64,000 nucleotides of DNA from Mya arenaria (lineage: Eukaryota; Mollusca; Bivalvia; Myida; Myidae), in assembly GCF_026914265.1 (NCBI RefSeq), contig NC_069122.1, forward strand, positions 32,167,473-32,231,472, given 5' to 3'. Under the pieces are notes generated by a model that did no database searches, was not told the origin of the DNA, and worked only from the letters and a program-made list of their open reading frames with translations. The number at the start of each line of letters is the position of its first letter. Positions within the stretch are counted from its first letter, which is position 1. Of the stretch, positions 21,736 to 34,510 are shown in pieces. The position numbers and the translations under genes are program-made.

Positions 21736-24700
21736 GTAAATACTACTATATTTTTGTTTATTTGTAAAAAGATATGATTCTTATGGTGTTATTGCCTTTA
21801 ACCCTTTGTGAAAGCGGATGCACAGTTTTAAAACAGTTTCTGCCTTCATGAAACAGTGTAAAAAAATACCTTTGGCAAACAATTTTCGCTAAGTTCCACA
21901 TTTGCATTCCTTACACATTTTACTAATTTAAAACATATAATTTATGTTTGGCTTTTCAAACAACATTAGTTTTTATTATCATCTTTCTATCAACAAATTG
22001 CAATGCTATAATTAAACATTTATCAAGTATTATATGAGTTGATATGAGCAATTTGCAACTAAGTTTTGCCACGCATATTTTCCTAGCAAAGTTTATAAAC
22101 GCCTTTTTAAAAATAATAATTATAATAATAATATCATATAAAACTTTTCAGAAGCACTAGTTGTGATGATTATATTTATCTTGTTTAAAATAAATATCTT
22201 TCACAATTTTCCAAAAAACAGGTTTCCTTTGAAGATGATGAAAGCATTCAATGCAAGTTAGAACAGTTTATTTCCGGTACGAAGCCAGGATTCAGGCAAA
22301 GCAGATCCCTGTTCTTGAAATGGTTAGATTTCAAGGTAAATTTGTTCAATGTATGCTCACTTCGCCCATTCTTAATAACTTATAACTTACTTCAGGTCGT
22401 CTAACTATTTATTAGTAAAACATTTTTATAGTAAAAGTAACCTAAGCCTTAATCCCAGGTGCATTGCGACACAAGGTGGTTTACATTTCTGTTACGCTTT
22501 GTGACTCTGGCTCATATACTTATAAAAAAGTGACAGTTGCACTTTCCTAATCACGACTTTTTAAAGTGACACATGGAAGCCGGGCAAATACCAAATAATT
22601 CGTATATTTGTCATGCAGCATTTTTGGCAATATTTTTTTACATAATTGGACTTCATGTTGTTGTTCTGTTTATTTAATTAGCGCAACTAGGTATCTTTTC
22701 TGAAGTTTTTTAATGTTATATTTGTCTAGTTGTTCTTTAGTCATCACTATTTCAATTTATTTAAATCTTTCATGATTTTGAAATGGATCGTCTGTAGCGT
22801 TTGCTATGAATCCATGTCAAACATCCATTTCTTTGTATTTAGATGTATAAAACTAAATTAATATCCGTGGTTTGAGGATTGTTTAATGGTGTTACAAGGA
22901 ATGATAATATTTTAGGCACACCTGTGAACAATCTCTTTGCCCAGATTATCACTACGAGCTGCAATACTTTGTTGTATTTCAGGGATGCGAGATGCAACAT
23001 ATATCCCGATATCAATCACCTCGAAAAGAAGTGCATCGCTAAAACGCGGCAAATAAATGAGGTATAGTAGCCGGATTGCCCATATAGTAATGTTTTAAAT
23101 GTTTTTAATTTGCTGGGAAAATCACACACAATAAGTTGTAAATACAAATATAACAAGCAATTTCTTTTCACACGCGTGAAGACTACATGAGATAAATGCG
23201 AAATTCCATACATTATTATGTTGTTGAATAGTATAAGGGTTTAATTGTAATTGTTTATTTTTCAGTTACAAGGGGATATTCAAAATTTGAAAGAGAAACT
23301 GGTAAATAAAGACAGGCAGATTGCAGATATGCAGGTAATATGCCGTTAAATCTTAAATGCTTAAAATGGTAAATGTTTTAAACTATTTTGATTAATTATT
23401 GACATGTCTTTTTATTGTATCGTAATATTTCCATTTCTGTTAAGAGACCTTGTCGGTGTTCAACTTTTAAAGTAGTGTAAATAAATAAGCATAGGCCCTC
23501 TATTTTGTAACAAGTATTTCATTATATATGAACAACCTTATAAAGAACATAAAAAAGGAAAGCACACATGCTTATCTATAAATATTATTCATAAAATGAA
23601 CATGAATTCTCTGTGAATATACGCCTATACACATTTTTAGAGAGTATTATTTTTTGTACTATTAAAATGTTTATTCAATATTTCCTATGTCGATTTAGAA
23701 AAATATGGCAAATTTTGAGGCCATGAACATATATTTCAGGCAAACCAAAACAGAATGTATGCAGAGAATGATAGTCTAATGCTCAAGAGTGAAAATGGCA
23801 GAACAGACAGCAGCAAGGGCAAGGGCTTCCCTACCAAAGGTACCGTTTTTTACATGGAAATAAATTATATTCAATGAAGCTCGTTATTTCTCATGATTAT
23901 TATGTATATGTGCATGTTTATAGCTTCAACTTAAATAACAAAGTCCACAGCCTCTAACCACATACATAAATGCCGCATCTTATCAACCTAGAAGTAAATG
24001 GGGTACCTATTATGACCATATTCCTTGCATTTGTTTTAGCTCGTCTGTTTAAGAAAGATGAGCTTACATCATGAAAACGTGTTAAAGTTGATATATGTGT
24101 AAGATGATTGACAAGTATATTATAAATCATAGTAAACCAAAGGGTCAACATTCATAACTCATGTAGTTCTTATTACTAATTTGCATTTTGGTAAAATATT
24201 GTTACATCAGCAAACAATGCCAGATTCGATAAGGTTTGTTTGTCTGAAGAAATACAACTTAAAACTAGGCTGAATTCATTTATTACATGTGACTGATAAT
24301 ATTTGATAGACATACTTTTCTCCTACCTCAGATAAGTAGATCCAAAAATTTGGCCATGCAGGAAATTAGTATCTTGCCCTCGGGCAAAGATAAAACAAAG
24401 ACCCGTATGAAATAAAGTTGAACACTGCTATTCCGAACACCGTTTATCCGAATTGATCGCTATTTATTGTTTTTGGTCCCGAATTTACTCCTACTTTGTT
24501 TAACTAAATTTTTAATCTTTAATCCGAAATCGCTAGTCCGAATTAATCGCTATTCCCAAGTAAAAATTACGGGCCCGATTTGGTATTTCACACCTATTTA
24601 TCAATTCTTATTTCGAACCATATCATGTCATAGTTTTTCACACCATACTTCAATTACACTAGGGCATGGGCTTGGGGTGACAATGGAGCACAATTAGCGC

Positions 24701-27282
24701 TTGTTAAAGAATGAAATTGAGCACGCGTATTTTACAATCATTGATGTCAGAAAATTAGCAATTCATTTAGGTGATGTAGTGTGTATATAATTTCTGGTTA
24801 ACACAACATGAATATCAATCGAAAATACGCATTGCTCACTTAACCCGCTACTGAATAATCCGTACTATGTTCCGAATGCATACATGTGCTGTCAATTTGT
24901 TTTAAACGTTTTATGTTTTAATAAAGAAGTAAAAAAAAACCGAATTATTTGTCATTTAGTACATAATAAATCAACAAATATTTTTGTATACGAAATATCA
25001 CTCAAACCGAATGTATCATATTGGTAACGTGTAACCGAAATTGCAATCTTCACGACTTAGTATATCACGTCATCTATTATTCGCGAACGCTGTCAATTTT
25101 ATGAAAGTTGTTAATCCGAAATATCGTTATCCCGAAATATTTTTTGGGTCCCTACGATTTTCAATTAACGGTGTTCAACTGTACTTTTTTATTGTCATAA
25201 AGAGTTCCAGTAAAAATACATTTTTACCTCATTTTGTTAAACTGAGATGGGAGAAAAAGCATGTACCAACTTCAACTTCAACTTCAAAGTTTATTGACAA
25301 ATCGGCATATAACAATACCTTTGGCCATTAAACATATTTAACATTGTACAGACGGCCGAATGATATTTTTTACAACACAATGACATATATAGTTATAAGG
25401 AGTATATGTTTTTAAAGAACATATAGATAGATATTAAGCAAAAGTTAAGAAGCAGGTATATTATCAAGCTGTTCTTGTCTATTTAGCATAGCATGATGAA
25501 TATATTTAGAAACATTTCTAATTGTTTTTGGTTTTTCACACGACATTAACTTAATAAACTTTTGTATAGTCGGGAATGCTACATTTATAAATAGCATACC
25601 ATAGCCGCCCGTATAAGAAAGGTTCGTCCCAACACTCGCTCAGGGTGTTCTGTGAAATCTCAGTAAACCTAGAGTAAACCTCGTTTCCACAAAACACCCG
25701 ACGCACAGGTTGGTAATGAACCTATCTTACGCTCTCGGCCATGTAGGATACTAATAATAACGTTGATACGTAATCGAATTAGCTAAACACTTCCAACTAA
25801 AAAAGAGAAATTGCCAACCGCAAAATTAAGTTAAAGTGTTGTATAGTTCAGTAGTTGTAAAGATTGTATGAAAAAAATAATTGAATTTAAGAAAAACAAC
25901 TTATACATGCTAAATTATTAATGTTTATTTTCCATGATTTCTTTACCAAAGATAACTGGCAAAATCTTATTTTATGTAACAATTATAACTGAGCATAATA
26001 AATGATTTTAGTAATGAACTGAAACTTTCCTACCAGTATTCAAATGAAAACTTGGCAAGTGGCATACATGTATTGCATATCACATTCATGTTGTATGCAA
26101 AATAATAACAATATGCAATATAATACTCAGCCAAATTCATAAATTTGGCAACCCAAGAAATAGTGCAAAAAATCATACATACTTAAGAGCAAAGTGTACT
26201 TTTGCAATTGCTTTAGAGCCCCGGTCCTGTGGTTAGACCATATACTTTAAAATCACGCTGTTGCGGATTCGAATCCCGCCTCCGTCCAGCATATTTTTAT
26301 TATGGTTTCCCCACCTCTGTTTGTTATATGCTTTTCATAAAGTTAATCGTTATTTTAGTACAGCAGGATTCAAAAATATATTTTCAGACAGCAGAAACTG
26401 AAACTTTAGCCGAAGTAGCAGTCCATATGACGGTATGTTCAAGTATAAATACAGAAATATAAAGCCATTTGTCTATTAAAGTATGAAACATTATATAACA
26501 AACCATTTGTCTATTAAAGTATAAGACATTATATAACAAATATACTGAGCTAAAAATGATCATTAATTGGATTTTGGCTGTAATGGCAATATGTATATAT
26601 AGTATACACTGTAATTTTAAGAATACACCACATCTATAAAATCTAGGAAATACTTATATGTTTGGTTCGTCTTCAGGTGGCAGTTGTGGAATATACAAAC
26701 CAGAGTGTGTATATTGGAGAAATGGAGGGAAACATGATGACCTTTGCCCGTCGGCCAGTCGGAAAACTAACAAGTTCTCTCAACGTAAAAAATAAACAGA
26801 GCGTGATTTTGAATCCCTTGGACAAAATGAAAATTAATCGTCGATTTTTAATTGCAAAATTCGAAGGATGTAAGAAAGACAACGTAATACAATTATCGGA
26901 AATTCAGATTCAACTTATAAATCAGTCCGTAGCTTCGTATTGTTCCAAACAAGCTTCAGACATCCAAAACCTCATATATTTGGTATGATCATAAATATCA
27001 GATAACAGTTTGCCTGTACATATCTTTTAAACCTTGTTTTTGTATTTCAGTAAGCTTACATTGTGTTTACATTTTGTAAATATTTGTACATTTTATGATT
27101 GAGTTATTTTTTTATATACTTTTGCTTTGCCTTAAAGCCTATTTTATTTTAGTAAGTAAATAATTCAAGTTTCATTTTTTGAACAGAGAGAATCGGTCAA
27201 TGGCGAAGTCGGGAATCTAGTCTTGGTCTCTCGAGAGCCATTCCAGTATGCTAAGCTCTTACCCTACATAACTCATTATTAA
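21634..27282 (+). CDS. Unrecognised multi-exon gene on plus, inside the giant element (gene 2)
   Basis: Eight exons by eye: 21634-21735, 22222-22335, 22983-23061, 23266-23334, 23740-23839, 26388-26432, 26677-26982, 27187-27282. All have AG acceptors and GT donors; most junctions are phase 0. The product begins MKWSIDGHIFQTKEQKFNGR, has a short coiled-coil-like middle (HLEKKCIAKTRQINE, LQGDIQNLKEKLVNKDRQIA), a ~100-residue block in exon 7 and ends PFQYAKLLPYITHY. I know no family for it. Two joins do not fit: exon 2 (ends phase 0) to exon 3 (open only if entered after 2 nt), and exon 5 (phase 1) to exon 6 (phase 0). Either exons are missing, in the latter case in the repeat-filled intron 23840-26387, or the gene is decayed. 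Its 3' end lies 0.9 kb inside the right TIR, mirroring gene 1. Confidence 0.6.
22222..22335 (+). CDS. Gene 2 exon 2
   Basis: Acceptor CCAAAAAACAG, 38 codons (VSFEDDESIQCKLEQFIS...FLKWLDFK), donor GTAAAT, phase 0 at both ends. Confidence 0.65.
22983..23061 (+). CDS. Gene 2 exon 3
   Basis: Acceptor TTGTATTTCAG. Open reading requires entry after 2 nt: DARCNIYPDINHLEKKCIAK then TRQINE, donor GTATAG. Entering in phase 0 gives a TAA after 19 codons. Confidence 0.5.
23266..23334 (+). CDS. Gene 2 exon 4, coiled coil
   Basis: Acceptor TTATTTTTCAG, 23 codons (LQGDIQNLKEKLVNKDRQIA DMQ) with a hydrophobic heptad, donor GTAATA, phase 0 at both ends. Confidence 0.65.
23740..23839 (+). CDS. Gene 2 exon 5
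   Basis: Acceptor TATATTTCAG, ANQNRMYAENDSLMLKSENG followed by a Ser/Lys/Gly-rich tail, donor GTACCG, ends phase 1. Confidence 0.6.
24411..25181. mobile_element. pogo/Tigger-like MITE nested in the repeat block
   Basis: Ends AGTTGAACACTGCTATTCCG and, on the other strand, CAGTTGAACACCGTTAATTG; TA lies at both flanks. No transposase frame. The interior has degenerate copies of the end sequence (TCCGAATT motifs). Confidence 0.6.
25268..25593 (-). mobile_element. 5'-truncated LINE 3' end, minus strand
   Basis: On minus it ends ...GACAAATCAATAAACTTTGAAG-type sequence: an AATAAA followed by a (TTGAAG)n tail. It is bracketed by GCATGTACC (25259-25267) and GCATACC (25594-25600), a plausible imperfect target duplication, since the family copy at 41117-41126 has this site uninterrupted. 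Confidence 0.6.
26214..26290 (+). repeat. tRNA-like sequence, possible SINE head
   Basis: GTCCTGTGGTTAGACC and B box GGATTCGAATCCCGC in tRNA spacing. The anticodon stem does not pair, so not a functional tRNA. It lies in the intron before exon 6 of gene 2. Confidence 0.4.
26388..26432 (+). CDS. Gene 2 exon 6
   Basis: Acceptor ATATTTTCAG, TAETETLAEVAVHMT, strong donor GTATGT, phase 0 at both ends. Confidence 0.55.
26677..26982 (+). CDS. Gene 2 exon 7
   Basis: Acceptor GTTCGTCTTCAG, 102 codons from VAVVEYTNQSVYIGEMEG to SDIQNLIYL, donor GTATGA, phase 0 at both ends. This is the longest exon of the gene. A beta-rich start followed by a helical end is my inference from composition. Confidence 0.7.
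27187..27282 (+). CDS. Gene 2 terminal exon
   Basis: Acceptor TTTTTTGAACAG, 31 codons (RESVNGEVGNLVLVSREPFQ YAKLLPYITHY) and TAA at 27280-27282. Joins exon 7 in phase 0. Confidence 0.6.
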   Translation, partial: RESVNGEVGNLVLVSREPFQYAKLLPYITHY

Positions 27283-27289
27283 AGTTCTT

Positions 27290-28199
27290 TCTGTGATTTC
27301 TGTGATGGAGTTTTTTTTTATTTATCCACTCCTCTGTGCATAACGACTGACATATTTGAGAAAGTGCCGTCTTTGGTATTCATGAAATATTACATTTATA
27401 CCCTTTATTGTCACTTGATAACAGTTCGAAGGCCATCATGCTTTGGCTCATCTACTCTGTGTTTATTATATTTATTTTTTTTCATTTTTTTTTTCATAAT
27501 TTGATTGTATGAAATACCCCTTCTTACAACAACATTTGTGTCCAGCATAAGCTGACTCAGAGTCTGATATAGTGACATCCTTGTAGGAAATATAAATCCA
27601 CTTTTAAATGTTTGCTATAGGTTGTTTAGCATATACTATAAAGTATTCCGATCAAGAACATGTCTTGTAAATGACGAGAACGAATGATAGAAGTATTATT
27701 ATTTTCTTGAATAGATAACTTTAAGCAGATACTTTAGGTTTATTTTAATGATATGGAAAGAAATATAGAACAATAAAAAAGTATTGAACTTGCTCCATGT
27801 TTACTGATGGAACATTCACCAATTATGTTAATCATGTTCTCGATGACTTTTTTTATTTAAGCATACTTTAAATGTACTGTTCATAACATACACTTAGTTG
27901 TTTGTCATTCACGTTGTGAATAAATTGTTTAAAACTGTATATGTGTTATAACCGAAAAATGTTCAATACTGCTATTCATTTAAATGCCCCAGTCTGAGAG
28001 GCAAATAGATTTCACTTGTCTGTCTGTTCGTCGGTTCATTCAGCTGTCACAAAACATTTTGTCACACGTATCTCCGGCAGTAAATTAGCAAGAGTCGTAA
28101 AACCAGCATGTCTAGTTTTGCATCTTAAGTTCTATTTGTCTGTTGGCTGTTTGTATGTTTGTCAAATAATCATATTTGTATTTCACTTCATCTGGTAAC
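27290..28199. other. 3' flank of gene 2 up to the right TIR
   Basis: No exon. The part 27990-28130 (GAGGCAAATAGATTT, TCTGTCTGTTCGTCGG, GTCACACGTATCTCCGGC) is another copy of the bivalve-type repeat seen at 8540. Confidence 0.45.
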
Positions 28200-31198
28200 A
28201 TCCCCGAATTGTTTTGGTTATGTTACCAAACCTTTCAAGATTTAGTTGGTAATATTCCCAGAAATATATTTAACTCTGTCAATAAATGTGAGCTGGTTAA
28301 GCTCTGCGATTATGTTAAAGAATCAGTATGTATTCGTAATGTTATTCCTAATAATAATTATTATTTTTATAAATTTAGTTCATCCTCTGATACTGCTGCC
28401 TTTACGTTAACATATTTGTGTCTTTAACCATAGCACTAACCATGTACAAGCATTTGATATCAAAAACCTAAGTGTATGTGTTTAGACGATGTTCTGATGT
28501 ATATGACTTATAAACGTCTGTTCTGTTCTTTTCTGTGTTTTTTTTTAAATCATAATATGCGAAAGTCCACACTTGTATTTAAAATAATTATTGTCAAATT
28601 GTAAAATTGCAAGAGACATACCTGTGATACTGAAATAACATTCTAGTAGGTTTAAACAACCAGGAATATGTAATCTATGTCTTTCTATCAATCAACACTT
28701 ATTAGAGTCAAACGTCATGGTCATAACTCATATTCGTCATTAAAATGTTGTCGTATTTACTTATTCCCTTCTAAGAGGACACATTTTATCTGCAAATATA
28801 TGTTATCATCTGAACACGATTGAGCACTATGTCTACTATCCTCACACTTGAATGGTCATAATCTTTAAACTGCCTTAAAGTCATCCAATGGCAATGACCA
28901 ATCAGCTGTCATTTAAGTCCATGCATATTTCGATTGTTCAAATAATCCTGACAACATGGCGCTCAGGGGTTGGTGGGGATTAATGTTTGACAAACATCTC
29001 TTGTTATAAAATGTTTATATTTTTATTGGAAATATTACCAACATTTGCGAATATTGCATGTTTTAGAAATGTTTAGAACAATTTTAGTCATACTTTAGAT
29101 TATTCTGGGAATATTACAAACATGCTGAAAAACCTGCTGTTAATTTTAATACTATGCAATGAAGATTTTGGTAATATTTCCAGAATGTTTCATGTCCTAC
29201 AGCAGCCCACGTGGAGCTTTTTCTTTTGGATTATTTTATTTCAATTCATCTTTTGATATGCCCAAAAAAGTCTTGGTAATGTTTCCAAATATTTCAAGAT
29301 AATATAATTGTATTCAGGATGAATTTGAGAACGATAACGGAAAATGTTCGTAATTCATTTTGGGAATATTACCAAATATTTGTGACAATTCTAGTTTAAG
29401 AATGATATAGAAAATCTCTCGGCATAATATGGATTATTTTGGGAATGTTCTCAAAAATGTTGAAAAGCCCCAGTTTTCTATACTATACTATGAACTGTTT
29501 GGTCTTACATAAACTATTTGTGGAGTTTTCAAAGGCTTTTTGTTGAATTAGTTTGTTTTTAGTTCATCTGGTAATATTCTCAAATAATTTTGGTAATGTT
29601 ACCAAATATCACGATCAAATTGGTAATATTCCCAGAAAACCTGGACATTTTATTCAGAATCCTAGCAGAAAATGTTCATCATTTATTTTGGGAATATTAC
29701 CAAATATTTGTGACTTTTCATAGTTGAAGAATATTTTTGGAAATTTCTCGGCATAATATCGATAGTTTTGGGAATGTTCCCAAAAATGTTAAAACCCCCA
29801 CTATAACTTTAAATACTATACTTTGAAATGTTTGGTAATATTCCCGAAAAGTTTTGGTAATGTTACCAGAAATTTCAAGATTAACTTTGGTAATATTCCC
29901 AGAAAACCTGGACATTAAAAAAAAATGTTCATAATTCAGAAAAATTACCAAATATTTGTGACAACCCCTAGTTTTTATTAATTTTAGAAAACCTCTCAAC
30001 ATACTATGGATACTTTTGGGAATATTACCAGAAATGTTGAAAACCACACCATAACTCTTCGATACTATATTACAAAGTGTTTGGAAATATTTTCAAAATG
30101 TTTTGGTAATGTTACCAACTTTTTAAGATCAAATTGGAAATATTCCCAGAAAACCTGAACATTATACTCAGAATAATAGCAGAAAATGTTCATCACTTAT
30201 TTTGGGGAATATTACCAAATATTTGTGACTTTTCATCGTTGAAGAATATTTTAGAAAATCTCTCGGCATAGTATTGATTATTTTGGGAATGTTCCCACAA
30301 ATGTTGAAGTTGGGAATGTTCCCAAAAATGTTGAAACCCCCACCACAACTTTCAGTACTATACTACACACTAAGTGTTTGGAATTATTTTCAAAATGTTT
30401 TGGTAATGTTACCAAATTTTCAAGATCAAATTGGTAATATTCCCAGAAAACCTGGGCATTATATTCAGATTCCTAGCAGAAAATGTTCATCATTTTTGGG
30501 GAATATTACCAAATATTTGTGACTTTTCATAGTTGAAGAATATTTTAGAAAATCTCTCGGCATAGTATCGATTATTTTGGGAATGTTCCCACAAATGTTA
30601 AAAAGCCCACCACAACTTTCAATACTATTCTACAAAGTGTTTGGAAATATTTTCAAAATGTTTTGGTAATGTTACCAAATTTTCAAGATCAAATTGGTAA
30701 TATTCCCAGAAAACCTGGACATTATATTCAGAATCCTAGCAGAAAATGTTCAACATTTTTTTGGGAATATTACCAAATATTTGTGACTTTTCATAGTTGA
30801 AGAATATTTTAGAAAATCTCTCGGCATAGTATCGATTATTTTGGGAATGTTCCCACAAATGTTAAAACCCCCACCACAACTTTCAATACTATACTAAAAA
30901 GTGTTTGGAAATATTTTCAAAATGTTTTGGTAATGTTACCAAATTTTCAAGATCAAATTGGTAATATTCCCAGAAAACCTGGCATACTATGGATACTTTT
31001 GGGAATATTACCAGAAATGTTGAAAAACACACTATAACTCTTCAATACTATACTATGAAGTGTTTGGTAATATTCCCAAAGATATTTCTAATTCTACAGA
31101 AATGCTTTGAGGACATTACAAAGGGTTTCTGTTGAATAAAAATGTTACCATGCTGAAAAGGGAAAGTTGCGTTTTCCCTTTTCATTTTGCGGTTTGTT
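28200..31198 (-). repeat. Right terminal inverted repeat of the giant element
   Basis: 2,999 bp, reverse complement of 2132-5407. Both arms diverge abruptly at the same inner point, cggggat at 5401-5407 and atccccg at 28200-28206. By eye there are six sub-repeat markers here against seven on the left, so the 277-bp length difference is about one unit. Other differences are scattered substitutions and small indels, for example 8 extra bases near 28822, suggesting a fairly young pair or gene conversion between arms. Confidence 0.9.
31155..31183 (-). repeat. Subterminal hairpin, right
   Basis: Mirror copy of the 11-bp stem and 7-nt loop at 2147-2175, again 15 bp from the element's end. Confidence 0.75.
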
Positions 31199-31202
31199 AA
31201 TT
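31199..31202 (+). repeat. Target-site duplication AATT, right copy
   Basis: AATT directly after the right TIR tip. The LINE frame resumes with GAT AAA ATC right after it, so exactly one of the two AATT copies is extra. Confidence 0.7.
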
Positions 31203-33330
31203 GATAAAATCATTGTTTGTATAAATAAATTAAAGTCTGGCAAGGATACTGGTCTTGATAGGGTATCAAATGAATTTATTAAAGCGTCTTGTGATCTTTT
31301 AATGCCTCTGTACCACAAGTTATTTAACATAGTCTTTGACACGGGTTGTATCCCTGAATCTTGGCTAATTGTCTCCATTAAACCAATTTATAAAAATAAA
31401 GGAGATAAAGATGATCCCAAAACTATAGGCTTATCACAATTCTAAGCTAAAAGTATTTACTGCTGTGTTAAACAATAGGCTTACTAAATACTTAGAATGC
31501 TATAATCTTCTAAATGAAAATCAAGCGGGTTTTAGAAAAAATCACTCTACAGTAGACCACATTTTTGTACTACATACATTAGCGGAAAATTGTAAACGTA
31601 AAAATAAAAAGTTGTTCTGTTGTTTTATTGATTTCCAGAAAGCATTTGACTCGGTAGGGAGAACCGGCCTTTGGAGTAAATTAATGTGTTATAACATAAT
31701 TGGAAAATGTTAACTATTATAAAAAATATGTATAGTGGTATCAAATCTTGTATTTCTGTTAATTTATAAGATGTCAAACTTTTTTCCCTGTTCTAGAGGT
31801 GTACGCCAAGGCGAAAATCTTTCACCGATACTATTTTCTCTGTTTTTAAATGATCTAGAGAATAACTTATTGACAAAAGATGACATAAGTTTAGTCTTAG
31901 CTGATGAAAATTTCGACATATATATAAAACGGATTGTTATATTATATGCTGATGACACAGTACTTTTTGCAAACACAGAGGAGGATCTGACTTCAGTGCT
32001 TAATACTTTTAACGAATATTGCACACAATGGCAATTATATATAAATTTTGACAAAACTAAGATAATGGTATTTGGAGATCGTTTCCGTAGAAAAAGAAAC
32101 TTTATCATAGATAACCACCAAATCGAGGTAGTGGATACATTTTAATATCTTGGAATTCTTTTCTCTTAAATCAGACAGTTTACATCTGCTAAAAACATAT
32201 AGCTGAACAGGCAAGGAAAGGCTTATTTAGTCTATACAGAAAAATAAGAAATCTAGATTTATCCATGGATTACCAACTTAAATTGTTCGATTCAACTATT
32301 CTTCCAATTCTTACTTATGGATGCGAAGTTTGGGGGTACTCAGACGTTGACCTGTTAGAAAAAGTGCATACAGACTTAATGAAAAATTAATTACATGTTA
32401 AACGTAGTACTCCTCATATTATGCTATATGGAGACCTTGGGAGATATCCCATTTCTATTGTTAACAAGAAACGATCATTGGCTTTTGGTATAATATGATA
32501 TCAAATACTGATAAACTTTCTTCGTTGTCTTATAAATTCATGTACTCAGACTATGTTCATAATTCTAAAATGTATAACTGGTTAACATTTGTGAAGTCAA
32601 TTCTAGATGAATGTGGTTTTAACTATGTATGGATAAACCAAATGTTTGATGGTTCTAGAGATATGTTGTTAAAGAAAATAGAATCAAGTCTTCAAAATCA
32701 GTACTCACAAATGGCATAGCAATATCTTTGATTCCAGTAAATGCCTTAACTACCGTATGTACAAACACGAATATAGATATGAACAGTATTTTGATAAATT
32801 GTCACCCTACCTTGTACAACAATTAGTCAATTTAAGAATGTGTAACAATCATCTTCCTATTGAAAACTTAGATGGGCAAATGTCCAACGTAACGATATAA
32901 TTTGCAATGTTTGTAATTCTGGAGAGGTCGCAGACGAATTTCATTACTTATTCATATGTAGTTTTTTTAATCAATTACGAAAAAACAAATTCCAGAGCGA
33001 TTCCAATGAAACACAATTTGTCTTAGTTTCGAATATCTAATGAATGAAAACAATGAACAAACACTCTGTCAATTAGGCAAATTTTTGTCTATTATATTAA
33101 ATCATTTTAAAAAGGCACCCGGCATTCCAAACACACAAAACGTTAGATAATCATAGAAACATGTATCTTCCTTTTGATAAATGTGTACCCACTTTTCCGC
33201 ATTATTTCTTCCTTCTGATAGTAACAACCCACAGCATGGTTATTGTAGTTATTAGTAAACTGTTGTATAACCTTTTATCACATGTACGTATGTGCCAAGT
33301 GTACCAATAAACTTGTAACCTTGTTTCCTT
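31203..33330 (+). mobile_element. Non-LTR retrotransposon, 3' part (RT, C-terminal region, 3' UTR)
   Basis: This continues the LINE cut at 2131. In order: 'DKIIVCINKLKSGKDTGLD' (RT motif 0/1), 'ESWLIVSIKPIYKNKGD', 'NENQAGFRKNHSTVDHIF', 'CCFIDFQKAFDSV' (motif A Asp), 'RGVRQGENLSPILFSLFLND' (motif B), 'ILYADDTVLFAN' (catalytic YADD, about 31941-31976), 'NFDKTKIMVFG', then 'LPILTYGCEVWGY' and a CxxC...HxxxxC segment (ICNVCNSGEVADEFHYLFIC) near 32900 typical of LINE C-termini. At least six frameshifts or stops interrupt it, for example near 31420-31450, 31713-31760, 32145-32200 and 32388. The AATAAA at about 33306, followed by 'CTTGTAACCTTG', probably marks the 3' end near 33330. The element is dead. 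Confidence 0.9.
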
Positions 33331-34139
33331 ATTAATTGAAATTAAGGCACCTGAACCTATTAATTTAAGGAGATGACCATTTCGTCCTAATAGGAAAAAT
33401 CACGATCTTAACTAAATTATTGAATGTAAATTTTTTAGTTCGATTCTCCCGACGAGGATCATATAAATTACTTTCATATTCATGCTGTGATATATTCATA
33501 TCAGTTGTGATATGTACGCGGATATTTGCCACTATGCGATTATGCTTAAATAAGACAACATTTTAATATGGAAAGTTCTTTTTGTTGTGATACAGACTTT
33601 AAAGATGTACTCTTACTCCTAAACAAGTTTCACACAATTCATAATATTGTTTTAATTTTCCTAAAAGGATGAGTGAATATCGAAAACAATGGTTATAATG
33701 ATAGATACCGAGTTTAATTTGAAAGAAATGTGCATAAAACACAGTATTTCTACCTTATGAAACTATAGTACATCACAGTAAATCTTTTAGCATTCACCAA
33801 TCATTTAATATTTTTGCGGTTTCAGCTATTAAATACACGGTATCAACTTTGTTATCAGTAAAAACTATTTTCCATAAATCAATTTTTAGTAAGAAGTCAA
33901 AGGTTTATCACTCAAAATTAATGTTTGTTATACATTTGTATGTATTGATTTGAGTGTCACTTTAAATACTGTGCATTAAGCACCAAACAATACAAAGAGG
34001 TAATCATACCGTTGACTACACTCGTCCGTCAGTCAAAGAGCAGAATCTAATATCTATTTAGGCCTGACCACTTGTCATGTTGCAATGAATATGTTATTGT
34101 TTGTCTTTAAGAATCGTTATTTTGACACGTGAGTAGTCT
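33331..34139. other. Intergenic, nothing recognised
   Basis: AT-rich sequence after the LINE 3' end. No exon or repeat I can support. Confidence 0.4.
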
Positions 34140-34510
34140 TTAAAGCTGCACTTTCACAGATTGACCATTTTGACAACTTTTTATTTTTATTGTTTTTTCT
34201 TTGAATAAACCAATTTTTGCGTAAATATCTGGAAACCAGTGATATAAATCGTGGAATACGGATCGACGTTTTTAACATTTACGTTCGAAAATTGAAGTTT
34301 TATGGCTAAAGCGTTACTAACGCTATAAGAAAAATGAGTTTTTCGGCATAAAAAAACAATTTTCGAACGTAAATATGTAGAACTGCTATCTGATCTTTTG
34401 TCAGCAGTCTTATATCACTGGTTTACAGACATTTACACAAAAAATGGCTCAATCTAAGACAAAACAATAAAAGTTGTCAAAACGGTCCATCTGTAAGAGT
34501 GCAGCTTTAA
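34140..34510. mobile_element. TTAA-flanked MITE, copy 1
   Basis: TTAA + AGCTGCACTTTCACAGATTG ... CATCTGTAAGAGTGCAGCT + TTAA. The palindromic interior contains 'GTAAATATCTGGAAACCAGT' and 'TTTTTCGGCAT'-type segments shared by the other copies. Non-coding. TTAA flanks point to piggyBac- or Kolobok-type mobilisation. Confidence 0.8.

Larger units (their letters stand above)
24312..25743. mobile_element. Nested repeat block in gene 2 intron, family copy 1
   Basis: Outer TIRs are CTTTTCTCCTACCTCAG (24315) and CTGAGATGGGAGAAAAAG (25242-25259), followed by a 140-bp palindromic unit at 25600-25743. The same order occurs at 40668-41258, which identifies what was inserted here: a TA-flanked MITE (24411-25181) and a LINE tail (25268-25593). 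Confidence 0.65.

Noticed and set aside
26214-26290. Functional tRNA-Leu or suppressor tRNA
   Set aside because: Anticodon stem does not pair and the arm lengths are wrong.
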